Of a stretch of DNA of 64,000 nucleotides, positions 42,864 to 53,765 are shown piece by piece. Source of the stretch: Amphibalanus amphitrite. Its lineage: Eukaryota; Arthropoda; Thecostraca; Balanomorpha; Balanidae. The notes under the pieces are model-generated. The model made no database searches. It was not told the DNA's origin and saw only the letters and a list, made by a program, of their open reading frames with translations. The stretch is from assembly GCF_019059575.1 (NCBI RefSeq), contig NW_024881866.1, positions 74,501-138,500 of the forward strand. The letters are read 5' to 3'. Position numbers and translations under genes: made by a program. Numbering within the stretch: the stretch's first letter is position 1; each line of letters begins with the position of its first letter.

Positions 42864-45800
42864 GGTTAGGCTACCTGTGTCGAATTAATAAAAGTTTATT
42901 ATGTCAAAGTTTCAAAATATCAATCCGGTCTGCATGTCTGACTGCTCGCAGAACGGTTCTAGAGGCAGTGTCAGCGCGTGCGGAACGGTCTTCAGATGTG
43001 TTCACTTTCAAGCGCGGAACGGTCCTACTGCGCCACCAGACTCCTCTCCCTCTCCCCTCCCCCTGTCCGCTGGTCTATGTCAGACACCAGTACACCACTG
43101 ACCTCCCCTACCCTCCCCTGACCTTCTCAGGTGCCAGCTGAGACGCTGGTCGGCCTACAGAACCTGCTCGTTCACCTGCGGGACGTCTCGGCAGAGAACG
43201 CGCACCTCTACCAGTACCGACTCTGGGACGCTAAGAGGGTCAAGGTGGAGACCGCCCAGAACAGGGTATGTAACACAGACCGTAACACAAGCCGTAACGC
43301 AGGTCGTTACACAGGGCGTAAAATAGATTGAACACAGACCGTAACATAGATCGAACACAGACCGTAACACTGGCTGCGTACGTGCGGGCACTCGGCCGGC
43401 CGGAACTGGGCTGGATCCATTGGGCAATGAACAGGTGCTTTCTGTGACAGCGTCACCGCTGCAGGTCAGTCAGGGACACACAGACACTGCACCCGGCGTC
43501 CTTGTGCATGGTACAGGTTTCGCGGGTTTTAGCGGTAGGTTTTGCACCTAGAAAATTTAGTGTACTTCAGGCTATATCTTCGTCGTCTTAAGCTTTTAAG
43601 TGTTCAAGATGCGATCGACTTGTTGGGCAACAAGCCGGCCATGATCGTGTAAAATGGCTTCATCGTAGATCGATTAGTTTCTGAGATATAACCGGAAATG
43701 TAAAAGTGCAAAACCTACCGCTTAATCACGCGAGACCTGTACCTGAGCCCTGAGCGCGCCCATGTGTCGCCCCCAGGGCGTGTCGCCGGACGGTTCTGTG
43801 TGTCGGACTGAAACCTGAACCTGCCTGAGTGTTATGCTATGACTTCCCAGGGCGTGTCGCCGGATGGGGCGGCCGGCTACCGGGACGGGCTGCGGCGGGC
43901 CACCAACGGCCACCCGCTCTCCGCCGAGGAGGTACAGAAGGTCGTCAGCCGGGTGAAACAGCTCTCCAGCTAGCGGCGCAGAGGTCAGTCACCGCACCGG
44001 GCGTATTGCACGGGGACCCTAACAGACGCCTCACTCCTTTCCCTCATCTCAGTTGTTCTTTCATTTTTTTTTATAAATAATGGAGATAGACCAGAGCATT
44101 TTTGGTTCATTTATTAGGGTCATGTTACTCCAACGGGGTTGCGTTGTCGGCACAGTCCTGTCTGGTCTGTGTGCTGCGGCGATGCTCTGCTATCCGGTGA
44201 CCCAACGCCACTGTCCGCTGACCGAGTGTCGGCTCTTTGCTGACCGTGTAACGTCTGTCCGTCAGGGTGGTTGCCGTGAACGCCTGTCTGACGGCGCCGG
44301 AGGCCAGCGCCGGCCGGCTGCTGTCACTGCTGGACCAGCTGCGGCCGCCGGACGCCGGAGCGCTGCCCGACTGGGGTCTACATCCTGGTACGTTACTGGG
44401 AGCGGCACGGTGTGTGTTGGGTGCTTCTGACGGTCAGTTGTAGTAACTGTTAGTTCCTCTACTGGCCACCAGGTACAGGGCTGGCGTGTTTTAGCGGTAG
44501 GTTTTGCACCTAGAAAATTTAGTGTACTTCAGGCTATATCTTCGTCGTCTTAAGCTTTTAAGTGTTCAAGATGCGATCGACTTGTTGGGCAACAAGCCGG
44601 CCATGATCGTGTAAAATGGCTTCATCGTAGATCGATTAGTTTCTGAGATATAACCGGAAATGTAAAAGTGCAAAACCTACCGCTTAATCACGCGAGACCT
44701 GTACCTGAGCCCTGAGCGCGCCCATGTGTCGCCCCCAGGGCGTGTCGCCGGACGGTTCTGTGTGTCGGACTGAAACCTGAACCTGCCTGAGTGTTATGCT
44801 ATGACTTCCCAGGGCGTGTCGCCGGATGGGGCGGCCGGCTACCGGGACGGGCTGCGGCGGGCCACCAACGGCCACCCGCTCTCCGCCGAGGAGGTACAGA
44901 AGGTCGTCAGCCGGGTGAAACAGCTCTCCAGCTAGCGGCGCAGAGGTCAGTCACCGCACCGGGCGTATTGCACGGGGACCCTAACAGACGCCTCACTCCT
45001 TTCCCTCATCTCAGTTGTTCTTTCATTTTTTTTTTTATAAATAATGGAGATAGACCAGAGCATTTTCGGTTCATTTATTAGGGTCATGTTACTCCAACGG
45101 GGTTGCGTTGTCGGCACAGTCCTGTCTGGTCTGTGTGCTGCGGCGATGCTCTGCTATCCGGTGACCCAACGCCACTGTCCGCTGACCGAGTGTCGGCTCT
45201 TTGCTGACCGTGTAACGTCTGTCCGTCAGGGTGGTTGCCGTGAACGCCTGTCTGACGGCGCCGGAGGCCAGCGCCGGCCGGCTGCTGTCACTGCTGGACC
45301 AGCTGCGGCCGCCGGACGCCGGAGCGCTGCCCGACTGGGGTCTACATCCTGGTACGTTACTGGGAGCGGCACGGTGTGTGTTGGGTGCTTCTGACGGTCA
45401 GTTGTAGTAACTGTTAGTTCCTCTACTGGCCACCAGGTGAACAGCGTATTAGCTGTACAGCAATGTAGAGTTGCTTCAGCTTTGGCGTAAACTTTCTCCT
45501 CTTCCGCTCACCATTCACCACCAGAGTCAGCAGTGTCTCGGCTGGGGGTCCAGTCAGTCAGGGCGAGTGTCTTCACTCGCCACAGCGGGCCGGACCCATT
45601 ACAGGGCAGCAGAGTTATCAGTTACCAAGCCTTGGCCTATAAGGAAAACCAGGAAATAGTAGCAATTGCATATATGTAATGACTCTACTCTATTACGATT
45701 GAGCTAGCGAAGCGTATTCCTGTAACGTTTTTAATAGGCTTGTAAGTCAGCAACCGCTGGGCTAATTGAACTGCGTTACTCTTTGTTGCGCGTAATCCTA

Positions 45801-45993
45801 TCCCTTCCATCTCGTTATTCCATCTCGTTATCTTGGTGAGTTATTGACTACAACTGATGTATCATGGTGAGCGTCGTGACACGTGCGACGTGAAGGGCCA
45901 AGAGTGTTCGTTATTCTGCTGCAGTAGCGATTTTGGGTTGCTCATATATCTTTAACCCTGAACTGCCACGCCGATTGCGCTCAAATTTGGTAC

Positions 45994-46009
45994 ACTGTTT
46001 GCCGTTTGG
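45994..46009. other. Probable hAT excision footprint
   Basis: The site reads CTGTTTGCCGTTTGGG where other units read CTGTTTGGG. The extra 7 bases equal a second copy of the 8-bp target with bases lost and a CC at the junction, as expected after hAT excision. The intact element occupies the same position in sister unit 6. Confidence 0.8.
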
Positions 46010-46043
46010 GACTGGTTGATAGGGATGTGTTTTTTTATAGCGC

Positions 46044-46733
46044 GCATTTGTTTTTTTATAGCACGGAGAAAAAATAGGGATTGTTAGGGTTAAGCAGGGA
46101 GTCACCGATGTTAGATCCCTCTCTGGGTCCTTTCATAGGAGGTCACGGTCCTGACCCGAGATAGCTGAGCTGTGTCGCAGCCCTGACCTCAGACAGCTGA
46201 GCTGTGCACGCCGTCGGCTCGGCCGTCAGTCGTAACAGCCGCTGACGCCAGTGTCCAAACAGCTCCAAACAATATCCGGTCCTGTATAGCAGGATAAGCC
46301 ATCAGAGGCGGGAGTGATCACCGGGACGGGCTGCATGGTACATGACGGGCTGGGAACACGTCAACTCCAGCATGACGTGTTCCCAGTGTACCTGCATGTA
46401 GTTTCTTTATTCCTCAGCAGTTGTCATCCCCTTGGCGTTAGTGTTTCGCGTCCCTCCATTGATCACTCCCGCCTCTGATGGCTTATCCTGCTATACAGGG
46501 CCGGATATTGTTTGGAGCTGTTTGGACACTGGCGTCAGCGGCTGTGGCGACTGACGGCCGAGCCGACGGCGTGCACATCTCAGCTGTCTGAGGTCAGGGC
46601 TGCGACACAGCTCAGCTATCTCGGGTCAGGACCGTGACCTATGAAAGGACCCAGAGAGGGATCTAACATCGGTGACTCCCTGCTTAACCCAAACAATCCC
46701 CACTGTTTTGTCCGCGATATAAAAAACACATGC
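46044..46733. repeat. Near-palindrome, unit 7
   Basis: Same structure as unit 1, with the unit 6-specific GCATTTG tip. Confidence 0.85.
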
Positions 46734-47945
46734 GGTTAGGCTACCTGTGTCGAATTAATTAAAGTTTATTATGTCAAAGTTTCAAAATATCAATCCGGTC
46801 TGCATGTCTGACTGCTCGCAGAACGGTTCTAGAGGCAGTGTCAGCGCGTGCGGAACGGTCCTCAGATGTGTCCACTTTCAAGCGCGGAACGGTCCTACTG
46901 CGCCACCAGACTCCTCTCCCTCTCCCCTCCCCCCTGTCCGCTGGTCTATGTCAGACACCAGTACACCACTGACCTCCCCTACCCTCCCCTGACCTTCTCA
47001 GGTGCCAGCTGAGACGCTGGTCGGCCTACAGAACCTGTTCGTTCACCTGCGGGACGTCTCGGCAGAGAACGCGCACCTCTACCAGTACCGACTCTGGGAC
47101 GCTAAGAGGGTCAAGGTGGAGACCGCCCAGAACAGGGTACGTAACACAGACCGTAACACAAGCCGTAACGCAGGTCGTTACACAGGGCGTAAAATAGATT
47201 GAACACAGACCGTAACATAGATCGAACACAGACCGTAACACTGGCTGCGTACGTGCGGGCACTCGGCCGGCCGGAACTGGGCTGGATCCATTGGGCAATG
47301 AACAGGTGCTTTCTGTGACAGCGTCACCGCTGCAGGTCAGTCAGGGACACACAGACACTGCACCCGGCGCCCTTGTGCATGGTACAGGGCTCGCGGGTTT
47401 TAGCGGTAGGTTTTGCACCTAGAAAATTTAGTGTACTTCAGGCTATATCTTCGTCGTCTTAAGCTTTTAAGTGTTGAAGATGCGATCGACTTGTTGGGTA
47501 ACAAGCCGGCCATGATCGTGTAAAATGGCTTCATCGTAGATCGATTAGTTTCTGAGATATAACCGGAAATGTAAAAGTGCAAAACCTGCCGCTTAATCTC
47601 GCGAGACCTGTAGCCCTGAGCGCGCCCATGTGTCGCCCCCAGGGCGTGTCGCCGGACGGTTCTGTGTGTCGGACTGAAACCTGAACCTGCCTGAGTGTTA
47701 TGCTATGACTCCCCAGGGCGTGTCGCCGGATGGGGCGGCCGGCTACCGGGACGGGCTGCGGCGGGCCACCAACGGCCACCCGCTCTCCGCCGAGGAGGTA
47801 CAGAAGGTCGTCAGCCGGGTGAACCAGCTGTCCAGCTAGCGGCGCTGAGGTCAGTCACCGCACCGGGCGTATTGCACGGGGACCCTAACAGACGCCTCAC
47901 TCCTTTCCCTCATCTCAGTTGTTCTTTCATTTTTTTATTATTACT

Positions 47946-48149
47946 AGAGGTACAGGTTTACGCGATAACTGTATGTTTTGATATGTATGATTGACGGATG
48001 CATTAGTTTTGGGTGTAGAAACTTGCGTTTTATTGGTATTATTTGTGTATGTATAACTGGGTAACTGCTTTTAATTGAACTGTAAAGTATGATGGTAATG
48101 CATGCGAGTCGTTCGAGCCCTTTGTAAGTTAGGATGTTATTCAATTCAA
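47946..48149. other. Unique AT-rich spacer
   Basis: Joins the end of the tandem array to the CCCTA satellite. Nothing is recognised. Confidence 0.5.
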
Positions 48150-48400
48150 CCCTACCGTACCCTACCCTACCCTACCCTACCCTACCCTACCCTACCCTAC
48201 CCTACCCTACCCTACCCTACCCTACCCTACCCTACCCTACCCTACCCTACCCTACCCTACCCCTACACTACCCTACCCTACCCTACCCTACCCTACCCTA
48301 CCCCTACCATACCCTACCCTACTCTACCCTACCCTACCCTACTCTACCCTACCCTACCCCTACCCTACCCTACCCTACCCTACAATCCCCTACCCTACCC
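48150..48400 (+). repeat. CCCTA satellite block 1
   Basis: Tandem CCCTA (TAGGG on the other strand) with occasional variants such as CCCCTACACTA and CTACAATCCCC that recur in the other blocks. The long LPYPT-type frames through it are artefacts of a 5-base repeat lacking stops. Confidence 0.95.
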
Positions 48401-48550
48401 TATTGTATTGTATTGTATTGTATTGACACTTGAAAACTCATCCATCATAACATGGCTATTCTAGAGTTCGAGTCAGATGAAGGGACATGATGAACAATCC
48501 TTCAAAAACTACACAGACGTACGAGTACACACACTTCCTACACTTGTTGT

Positions 48551-49036
48551 CTAAAAGTGGCCCAGGTGCTTTTTTACATGTACCTTAAAAGCACCCGGTG
48601 TCTTTAGTTTAACGGCCGCTGGCAGCTCGTTTAAAGTAGACACAGCCCGGTAGCGAAATCGCCTCCTGCCGGACTCGGATCGTATGCGAGGGAGGGAGAG
48701 GTTCGCATCCTGCCGCGTGCTCCGCTCTCTCCTCTGCCCCACCGAGACCAGCCCTTCGGCAATGTCGAGAGGTTCGCCGGTCACCATAATACGCTTGAGA
48801 AGGCACAGAGCGTGGTACATTGCCAACTCGCGCGCTGGAAGCCAGGCTAGATCGGTGAGCGCATCACTTATGTGGTTGTGCTTACGCCGTCCCGTAATCA
48901 CTCTTGCACCGAAATTGATCACCTTTTGCACTCTGGACATATTCGTAGCGGTTGCTGTGCCATACACACTGATACAATATCTAATTGTTGACAGCACCAG
49001 TGCGTTGATGATGGTAGACACTAGACAGTGTCTCAT
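48551..49036 (-). pseudogene. LINE-D ORF2 C-terminal end (shifted frame)
   Basis: The last ~160 codons of the LINE-D protein: STIRYCISVYG, RVQKVINFGARVITG and an arginine-rich LPRIRSESGRRRFRYRAV. It is parallel to the C-terminus of LINE-B. It overlaps the main frame by about 55 bases in another phase, so one indel near 49,020-49,050 separates them. Confidence 0.85.
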
Positions 49037-51788
49037 TCGGTAGCCTATGCCTAGCGTGACTCAGGCCTATGAGGAGACCAGTACATCGGCCGACCAGCTG
49101 GTCAATATGTAGCTCATAGGAGAGCGTGCGGTCGATTGTCAGACCTAGGTTTTTAACCCGATCGGTCTCGTGAATGGTGCATCCGTTCAAGGTGAGTGAT
49201 ATCGGTGGCATGTTGCGTAGCATCTGGCGTGAGCCAAGCGTGATAAGCTGTGTTTTGCCGGAATTTATCTTCATGGAGTTCTGCACGAACCATTGACTAA
49301 GGGTGTTGAGTGCAGTCTCCATGCGGCGAATGAGTGATGTCATCTCATTCTTTTTGCCAGTAACAAGTAGCTGGGTGTCATCAGCGTACTGTGTGATTGT
49401 AACATCGTTCTCAACGTACAAACTGATATCGTTCGAGACGATCGAGTACATCAGAGGCCCGAGCGATGTGCCCTGATACACGCCTATTGGGTTTCTGGCC
49501 GATTGGGAGGTCACCTGTCCGTGTTGCCGCGAGTCCATTCGAACATACTGAAAGTGATCCGAGAGATAACTTTCAAACCAATCGGTGTGCACCCCATAGA
49601 GTTTGAGTTTTTGCAGCAGTTTAGCATGGCTCACAACATCAAAACACTTACTCAGATCAATTAAGACGAGCAGACTGACTTGACCTTCATCCATGGCCTG
49701 TAGGATGCGATCCGTGACCTGAACAAGTGCTGTTTCCGTGGAGTGGTTCTTGCGGAAACCATGTTGTGCCGGAGTGAAAAGGCTGTTGTTGGTAAAGTAG
49801 GAGTAAAGTTGGTCGTGTACGAGTCTGTCTGTTATCTTTGAGAGACAGGGTAGCAGTGAAATAGGCCGGAAACTGGTAGGGTCGGTGAGCCGACCGGCAG
49901 ACTTGTAAATGGGTTGTATGACAGCTAGCTTCCATGGTGTGGGCACTACACTGGTAACGAAACTGGTGTTCACGAGACAAAGAATGACATGCGCCAAAGT
50001 ATCAAAACAGGACTTCAACCACTGCATCGTGAGCCCGTCTGCGTCGCGGGTTCCGCTGCTGTTCATGCTCATTACGGTCGCGCGCAGTTCCCCCATCGTC
50101 ACAGGTCTTACACGAAACTGAGCCGTCGAGACACGGGGAAGCCTGACCGGCAGCTCGCGAAAATCAGCGGGACGCGCGGCAGTTACAGATTGGGCCGTCT
50201 TCACACCGATCTCAGAGAAGTACGTGTTTAAAGTGTCTGGTGACACATCCGGTAGTTTTTGACCGACAGCCTTTCCACTAATAATACTCCGCACACATCT
50301 GAACATCGCCGATCGTCCCGCCTCGGAGATCCGGTGTCTGACGTCCTCCCTCGAGTCTCGCAATATCGCCGCTCGCGCACGCCGGTTCAGCTCGCGGTAT
50401 GCAGTCTCGTCACCCTGACGTAGCGCGGCTCGCCGATCTGACATTATGCGCCGGGTCGCATCTGACACGGGAGGGGCGTCAGGGTTTCTGATCTTCATGC
50501 GGCGGAGGGGTGCGTGATCATCTAGCACTCCCAGTACACACTGAACGAAATATGCATACTGGCGCGCAACATCATCAGTGTTGAACACAGGTGACCAATC
50601 TACCGCACACAGATCAGCATTCAGGGCGTCTCCGTCAATTTGTCGCCAGTTACGGTTCACTATGACCCTGGGGACGGGGCGAGACTTGTAGTTCCTGAGC
50701 ACCGCGCGGGTGAACAAATGCGGACTGAAATCGCACTGCTTGACCCCTTGGAGTGTCACATCGGTGCAGGCGTTTGTGATAATAACGTCAATAATGGAGC
50801 CTGACCTCGGAAATGTGGCAGACGAGATATGCTGCTTCAGACCGTACTTATCAATAATTCGGGTCAGTTGGGCACCATTGGTTCCTCCCTGGATGTAGCG
50901 CATGTCACAATTCATATCACCAGCCAGAATGACAGCTCCGCGATGACGAGATAGCATGTGCTCGATTTGGATGTCGAGCTCATCGAGATCGGTGGTAAGC
51001 TGGGTGCCGGTACCGGTCGGTGGTCGGTACAGAGAACAGATCAGAATGTTCCTGTTTCTCCCCACTTGTACCTGCACCCACAATGACTCAAGTTTAGATG
51101 ATGTAGACGCATTAGGGGGTTTAGACAGAACAGTAAATAGGTATCCGTCACGGACCAGCACTCCAACCCCACCATAGCCGCGGCCGTCCGCTCTGTCAGC
51201 CCTCGCCAGCTGGTAGCCGGGAAATACGATCAGCCGGCTCGGCACACTCGGTTTCAACCATGTCTCAGCCAAAACAATTATGTCCGAGCCGGACTTGGCG
51301 ATCTCGTGGCGGAGAGGTTGAATCTTCGGTAGGAGAGACTGAACATTCAACTGAGTCAGCAGAATTTCATGCTGTCCACGTTCACCGCATCTCCAGGCCT
51401 GGCCGCCCCGGCAACCGCGGCGCCGCGGGCCGGCGGCGCGCCTCCCGCGGCGGCAAACTCCCGAGCCCCTCGGTGACCGGCGGCGCCTGCGGGCATACGC
51501 TGGCTCCGCCTCCCCGGCCGACAGCGGCAGACGAGTGCGGTCGGCGGCCGGGAGCGGGTCAGGGTCCCGGGCACGGGCCAGGGACTCAGCGTGTCGGCTG
51601 GTTCGCCTCTGTCCGGCCAGTCGGTGATGAGAGATGAGATGTCCCAGCCGATCAGGATGCGACGTCTCCGACCGACAAACTCCAGGTGGGGCGAGTGGAG
51701 CAGGTCTGGCGGTCAGCAGAAGAAGCCGAGCCACAGCCAATGTCACCAGACATTTAAGTAAGTCTCTATGCGTAATGTGAATCGCCAT
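48981..51788 (-). CDS. LINE-D endonuclease / reverse transcriptase
   Basis: 935 codons from an ATG only ~18 bases inside the element. Residues 1-145 are arginine-rich and match nothing I recognise. The endonuclease is at about 146-370: TQLNVQS, LAETWL, GVGVLVRDG, AGDMNCD, IIDVIITN and a DFSPHL block. The RT is at about 590-850: SFRPISLLP, QHGFRKNHSTETAL, VLIDLSKCFDVV, GVYQGTSLGPL and the catalytic YADD near 801. All catalytic motifs look intact. Only the C-terminal frameshift disables it, so it was recently active or the shift could be a sequencing error. Confidence 0.92.
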   Translation of the reverse strand: MAIHITHRDLLKCLVTLAVARLLLLTARPAPLAPPGVCRSETSHPDRLGHLISHHRLAGQRRTSRHAESLARARDPDPLPAADRTRLPLSAGEAEPAYARRRRRSPRGSGVCRRGRRAAGPRRRGCRGGQAWRCGERGQHEILLTQLNVQSLLPKIQPLRHEIAKSGSDIIVLAETWLKPSVPSRLIVFPGYQLARADRADGRGYGGVGVLVRDGYLFTVLSKPPNASTSSKLESLWVQVQVGRNRNILICSLYRPPTGTGTQLTTDLDELDIQIEHMLSRHRGAVILAGDMNCDMRYIQGGTNGAQLTRIIDKYGLKQHISSATFPRSGSIIDVIITNACTDVTLQGVKQCDFSPHLFTRAVLRNYKSRPVPRVIVNRNWRQIDGDALNADLCAVDWSPVFNTDDVARQYAYFVQCVLGVLDDHAPLRRMKIRNPDAPPVSDATRRIMSDRRAALRQGDETAYRELNRRARAAILRDSREDVRHRISEAGRSAMFRCVRSIISGKAVGQKLPDVSPDTLNTYFSEIGVKTAQSVTAARPADFRELPVRLPRVSTAQFRVRPVTMGELRATVMSMNSSGTRDADGLTMQWLKSCFDTLAHVILCLVNTSFVTSVVPTPWKLAVIQPIYKSAGRLTDPTSFRPISLLPCLSKITDRLVHDQLYSYFTNNSLFTPAQHGFRKNHSTETALVQVTDRILQAMDEGQVSLLVLIDLSKCFDVVSHAKLLQKLKLYGVHTDWFESYLSDHFQYVRMDSRQHGQVTSQSARNPIGVYQGTSLGPLMYSIVSNDISLYVENDVTITQYADDTQLLVTGKKNEMTSLIRRMETALNTLSQWFVQNSMKINSGKTQLITLGSRQMLRNMPPISLTLNGCTIHETDRVKNLGLTIDRTLSYELHIDQLVGRCTGLLIGLSHARHRLPNETLSSVYHHQRTGAVNN

Positions 51789-51806
51789 TCTTCAGTCAGT
51801 CGAGAC

Positions 51807-52178
51807 GGGTAGGGTAGGGTAGGGGATTTTCATGCCTACAATCCTACCCTACAATCCCCTACCCTACCCTACCCTACCCTACAATCCCCTACCCTACCCT
51901 ACCCCACCCTACCCTACCCTACCCTACCCTACCCTACCCCTACCCCTACACTACCCTACCTTACCCTACCCTACCCTACCCTACCTTACCCTACCATACC
52001 CTACCCTACCCTATACTTACACTACCCTACCCTACCCTTACACTACCCTTCCCTACCCTACCCTACCCTACCCTACCCTACCCTACCCTACCCTACCCTA
52101 CCCTACCCCTACACTACCCTACCCTACCCTACCCCTACCCTACCCTACCCTACCCTACCCTTACACTACCCTACCCTA
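51807..52178 (+). repeat. CCCTA satellite block 2, with inverted start
   Basis: The first 20 bases are in the opposite orientation (GGGTAGGGTAGGG); after ATTTTCATGCC the array turns to CCCTA. Variants CTACAATCCCC, CCTTACACTA and CCCCTACACTA recur. Confidence 0.95.
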
Positions 52179-53499
52179 ACGGGTGTGCACTTAGTTTCTG
52201 GAAAAAGTTTGTGCTGCCATAACTTAAGTGTTTGAATTTAGATTAAGATGATATTTGGCACATATATAAATTGCAACAATAATTAAGAGTTGCCAAAAGA
52301 ATTAGGCGCTCTCTCCTCCCAGGCGGTCTACAGCCCACGTGCTATACAGACGCCCCCTGTTGAAATTGCGCGGCACCTCCGGGTCCAGGTGTGGCGATGG
52401 CTAGGGGGTTATGGACTTCAAATAGACGCTAATATGCACCTAACATCTTCCTTAGTACTATATTGTCTTCAAAAATCCCCGTTCGGTCGCCGTAGAGATA
52501 TGCCAAGAAGATTCTCTTCGCGGCTCACAAACGGTACATGTGCGCCGTCCCGTAGATCCAGCGCTCCGCGCGCACAGTGACTGCATTGTGGTGTGATCAT
52601 GACACCTATACTTTCCTAGGGCAGTGATGTTCCCAATGTGACAAAATTTCTTTATTTAAGCACTGCTGTCAAAAGATATCGACGTCGGAATTGGCTACAT
52701 AGCGCTAACATAATGATTGGATACCGCACGTGGGGATATGGCGGTCCACTGACCAGGAGATTGCGTCGAAAGTGGTCAACAGGCTAAGGTTCCACATTTT
52801 GTGAGCCCCTGCTTCTCGAGGTGGTGTTTTACCCCATCTTCATTACATAAAATTTCCCTTTTAGGTGATCTAATTCCAGCATCCACAGGTGATTGCTTGA
52901 TTCGTCTGTGCACTCAGCATTTATCGTGATAGCTTACAGATCCATGTCTCATTGCTCCTCTGCTGCTTTTATCGGCTGCCGAGTGCTGGATCATGGTATC
53001 TCTATCCTTTTTGGTATACAATATCACAATATAAAATTTTTCTTACAAACATGGGAAACGGGAGGACGGGAAGCGTATCGGGAACGCTCACAAGATGGTG
53101 AATACCTTTTACCAGAACGAGGCTCTTCTGCTGGGGCACTTTCGCCACGAATCAACACACCTGCACACTGTGCATGTGCCACGCACTTCCCCGTGCTTGT
53201 GCCGTTCCTCTAATGGCACAAGCTTTCTTTCTAGCAATACCTAGAAAGCGCCAGTGGAAAGAGAAGTTGTTTCTCTGGAATTTTTGCTATTTTTGTGAAA
53301 ATTCCGCCACTCTTTTTCGCGTTCATGACTTAGTTGTAAGCTCATTTCTGTATGAAAAAATAGTCGGTTTGGTCTGACTTTTGGCATGCTCATTCCCAAA
53401 TGAATGATTATTCACTATATGAAAGTTTGTATTGATAGCCTTAATAGTTTTAAAGATACGGATGATCAATCTTTTTCCAGAAACTAAGTGCACACCCGT
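52179..53499. mobile_element. 1.32-kb Tc1/mariner-like non-autonomous element
   Basis: Inverted termini of about 29 bases begin ACGGGTGTGCACTTAG and are flanked by TA (52177-52178 and 53500-53501). It sits within CCCTA repeats, so both edges are unambiguous. No transposase frame; the short frames inside match nothing I know. Confidence 0.85.
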
Positions 53500-53765
53500 T
53501 ACTCTACCCTACCCTACCCTACCCTACCCTACCCTACCTACTAACCCACCCTACTCTACCCTACCCTACCCTACCCTACCCTACCCTACCCTACCTTACC
53601 CTACCCTACCCTACTACCCTACCCTATCCTACCCTACCCTACCATACCCTACCCTACTACCCTAACCTACCATACTATACCGTACCCTAGTCCCTACCCT
53701 ACCCTACCCTACCCTACTACCCTACCCTACCCTACCCTATCCTACCCTACCCTACCCTATCCTAC
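53500..53765 (+). repeat. CCCTA satellite block 3
   Basis: More diverged than blocks 1 and 2, with frequent CCCTACTA and CCCTATC variants. Confidence 0.92.

Larger units (their letters stand above)
41252..45657 (+). repeat. Tandem array unit 6 with hAT MITE and internal ~962-bp duplication
   Basis: Contains the hAT MITE at 41602-42129, near-palindrome 42173-42863, intact block A 43131-43265, and two copies of the B-C segment: B at 43851-43973 and 44813-44935, C at 44266-44387 and 45230-45351. Block B here has GTGAAACAG (K) where others have GTGAACCAG (N). It shares diagnostic bases with unit 7 (GCGCATTTG, GTCGTAACAG, CATGACGGGC, ACATCTCAGC). Confidence 0.85.
45658..47945 (+). repeat. Tandem array unit 7, truncated
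   Basis: Near-palindrome 46044-46733, intact block A 47002-47136 (donor GTACGT), block B 47717-47839. The unit ends within the T-rich stretch after block B at TATTATTAC, the start of the ~850-base block of units 1-2. Block C and the terminal segment are missing. A 7-base footprint lies at 45994-46009. Confidence 0.85.
48401..51806 (-). mobile_element. LINE-D non-LTR retrotransposon in the CCCTA satellite
   Basis: A 3.4-kb minus-strand element. Its 3' end is a tail of five CAATA units (48401-48425) abutting the satellite. Its 5' end meets inverted TAGGG repeats at 51807. It carries one long ORF with endonuclease and RT and no separate ORF1. The position inside telomere-like repeats recalls telomere-targeting LINEs (TRAS/SART), but a single copy cannot show specificity. 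Confidence 0.87.

Noticed and set aside
48150..48400. CRISPR-like regular spacing
   Set aside because: The array is a pure pentamer satellite without unique spacers, and the genome is eukaryotic.
48102..48464. Long LPYPT-repeat open frames in the satellite blocks (also 51832-52179, 53432-53665, 63100-63940)
   Set aside because: A 5-base repeat without stops is open in several frames at once. There is no composition or start evidence for a protein.
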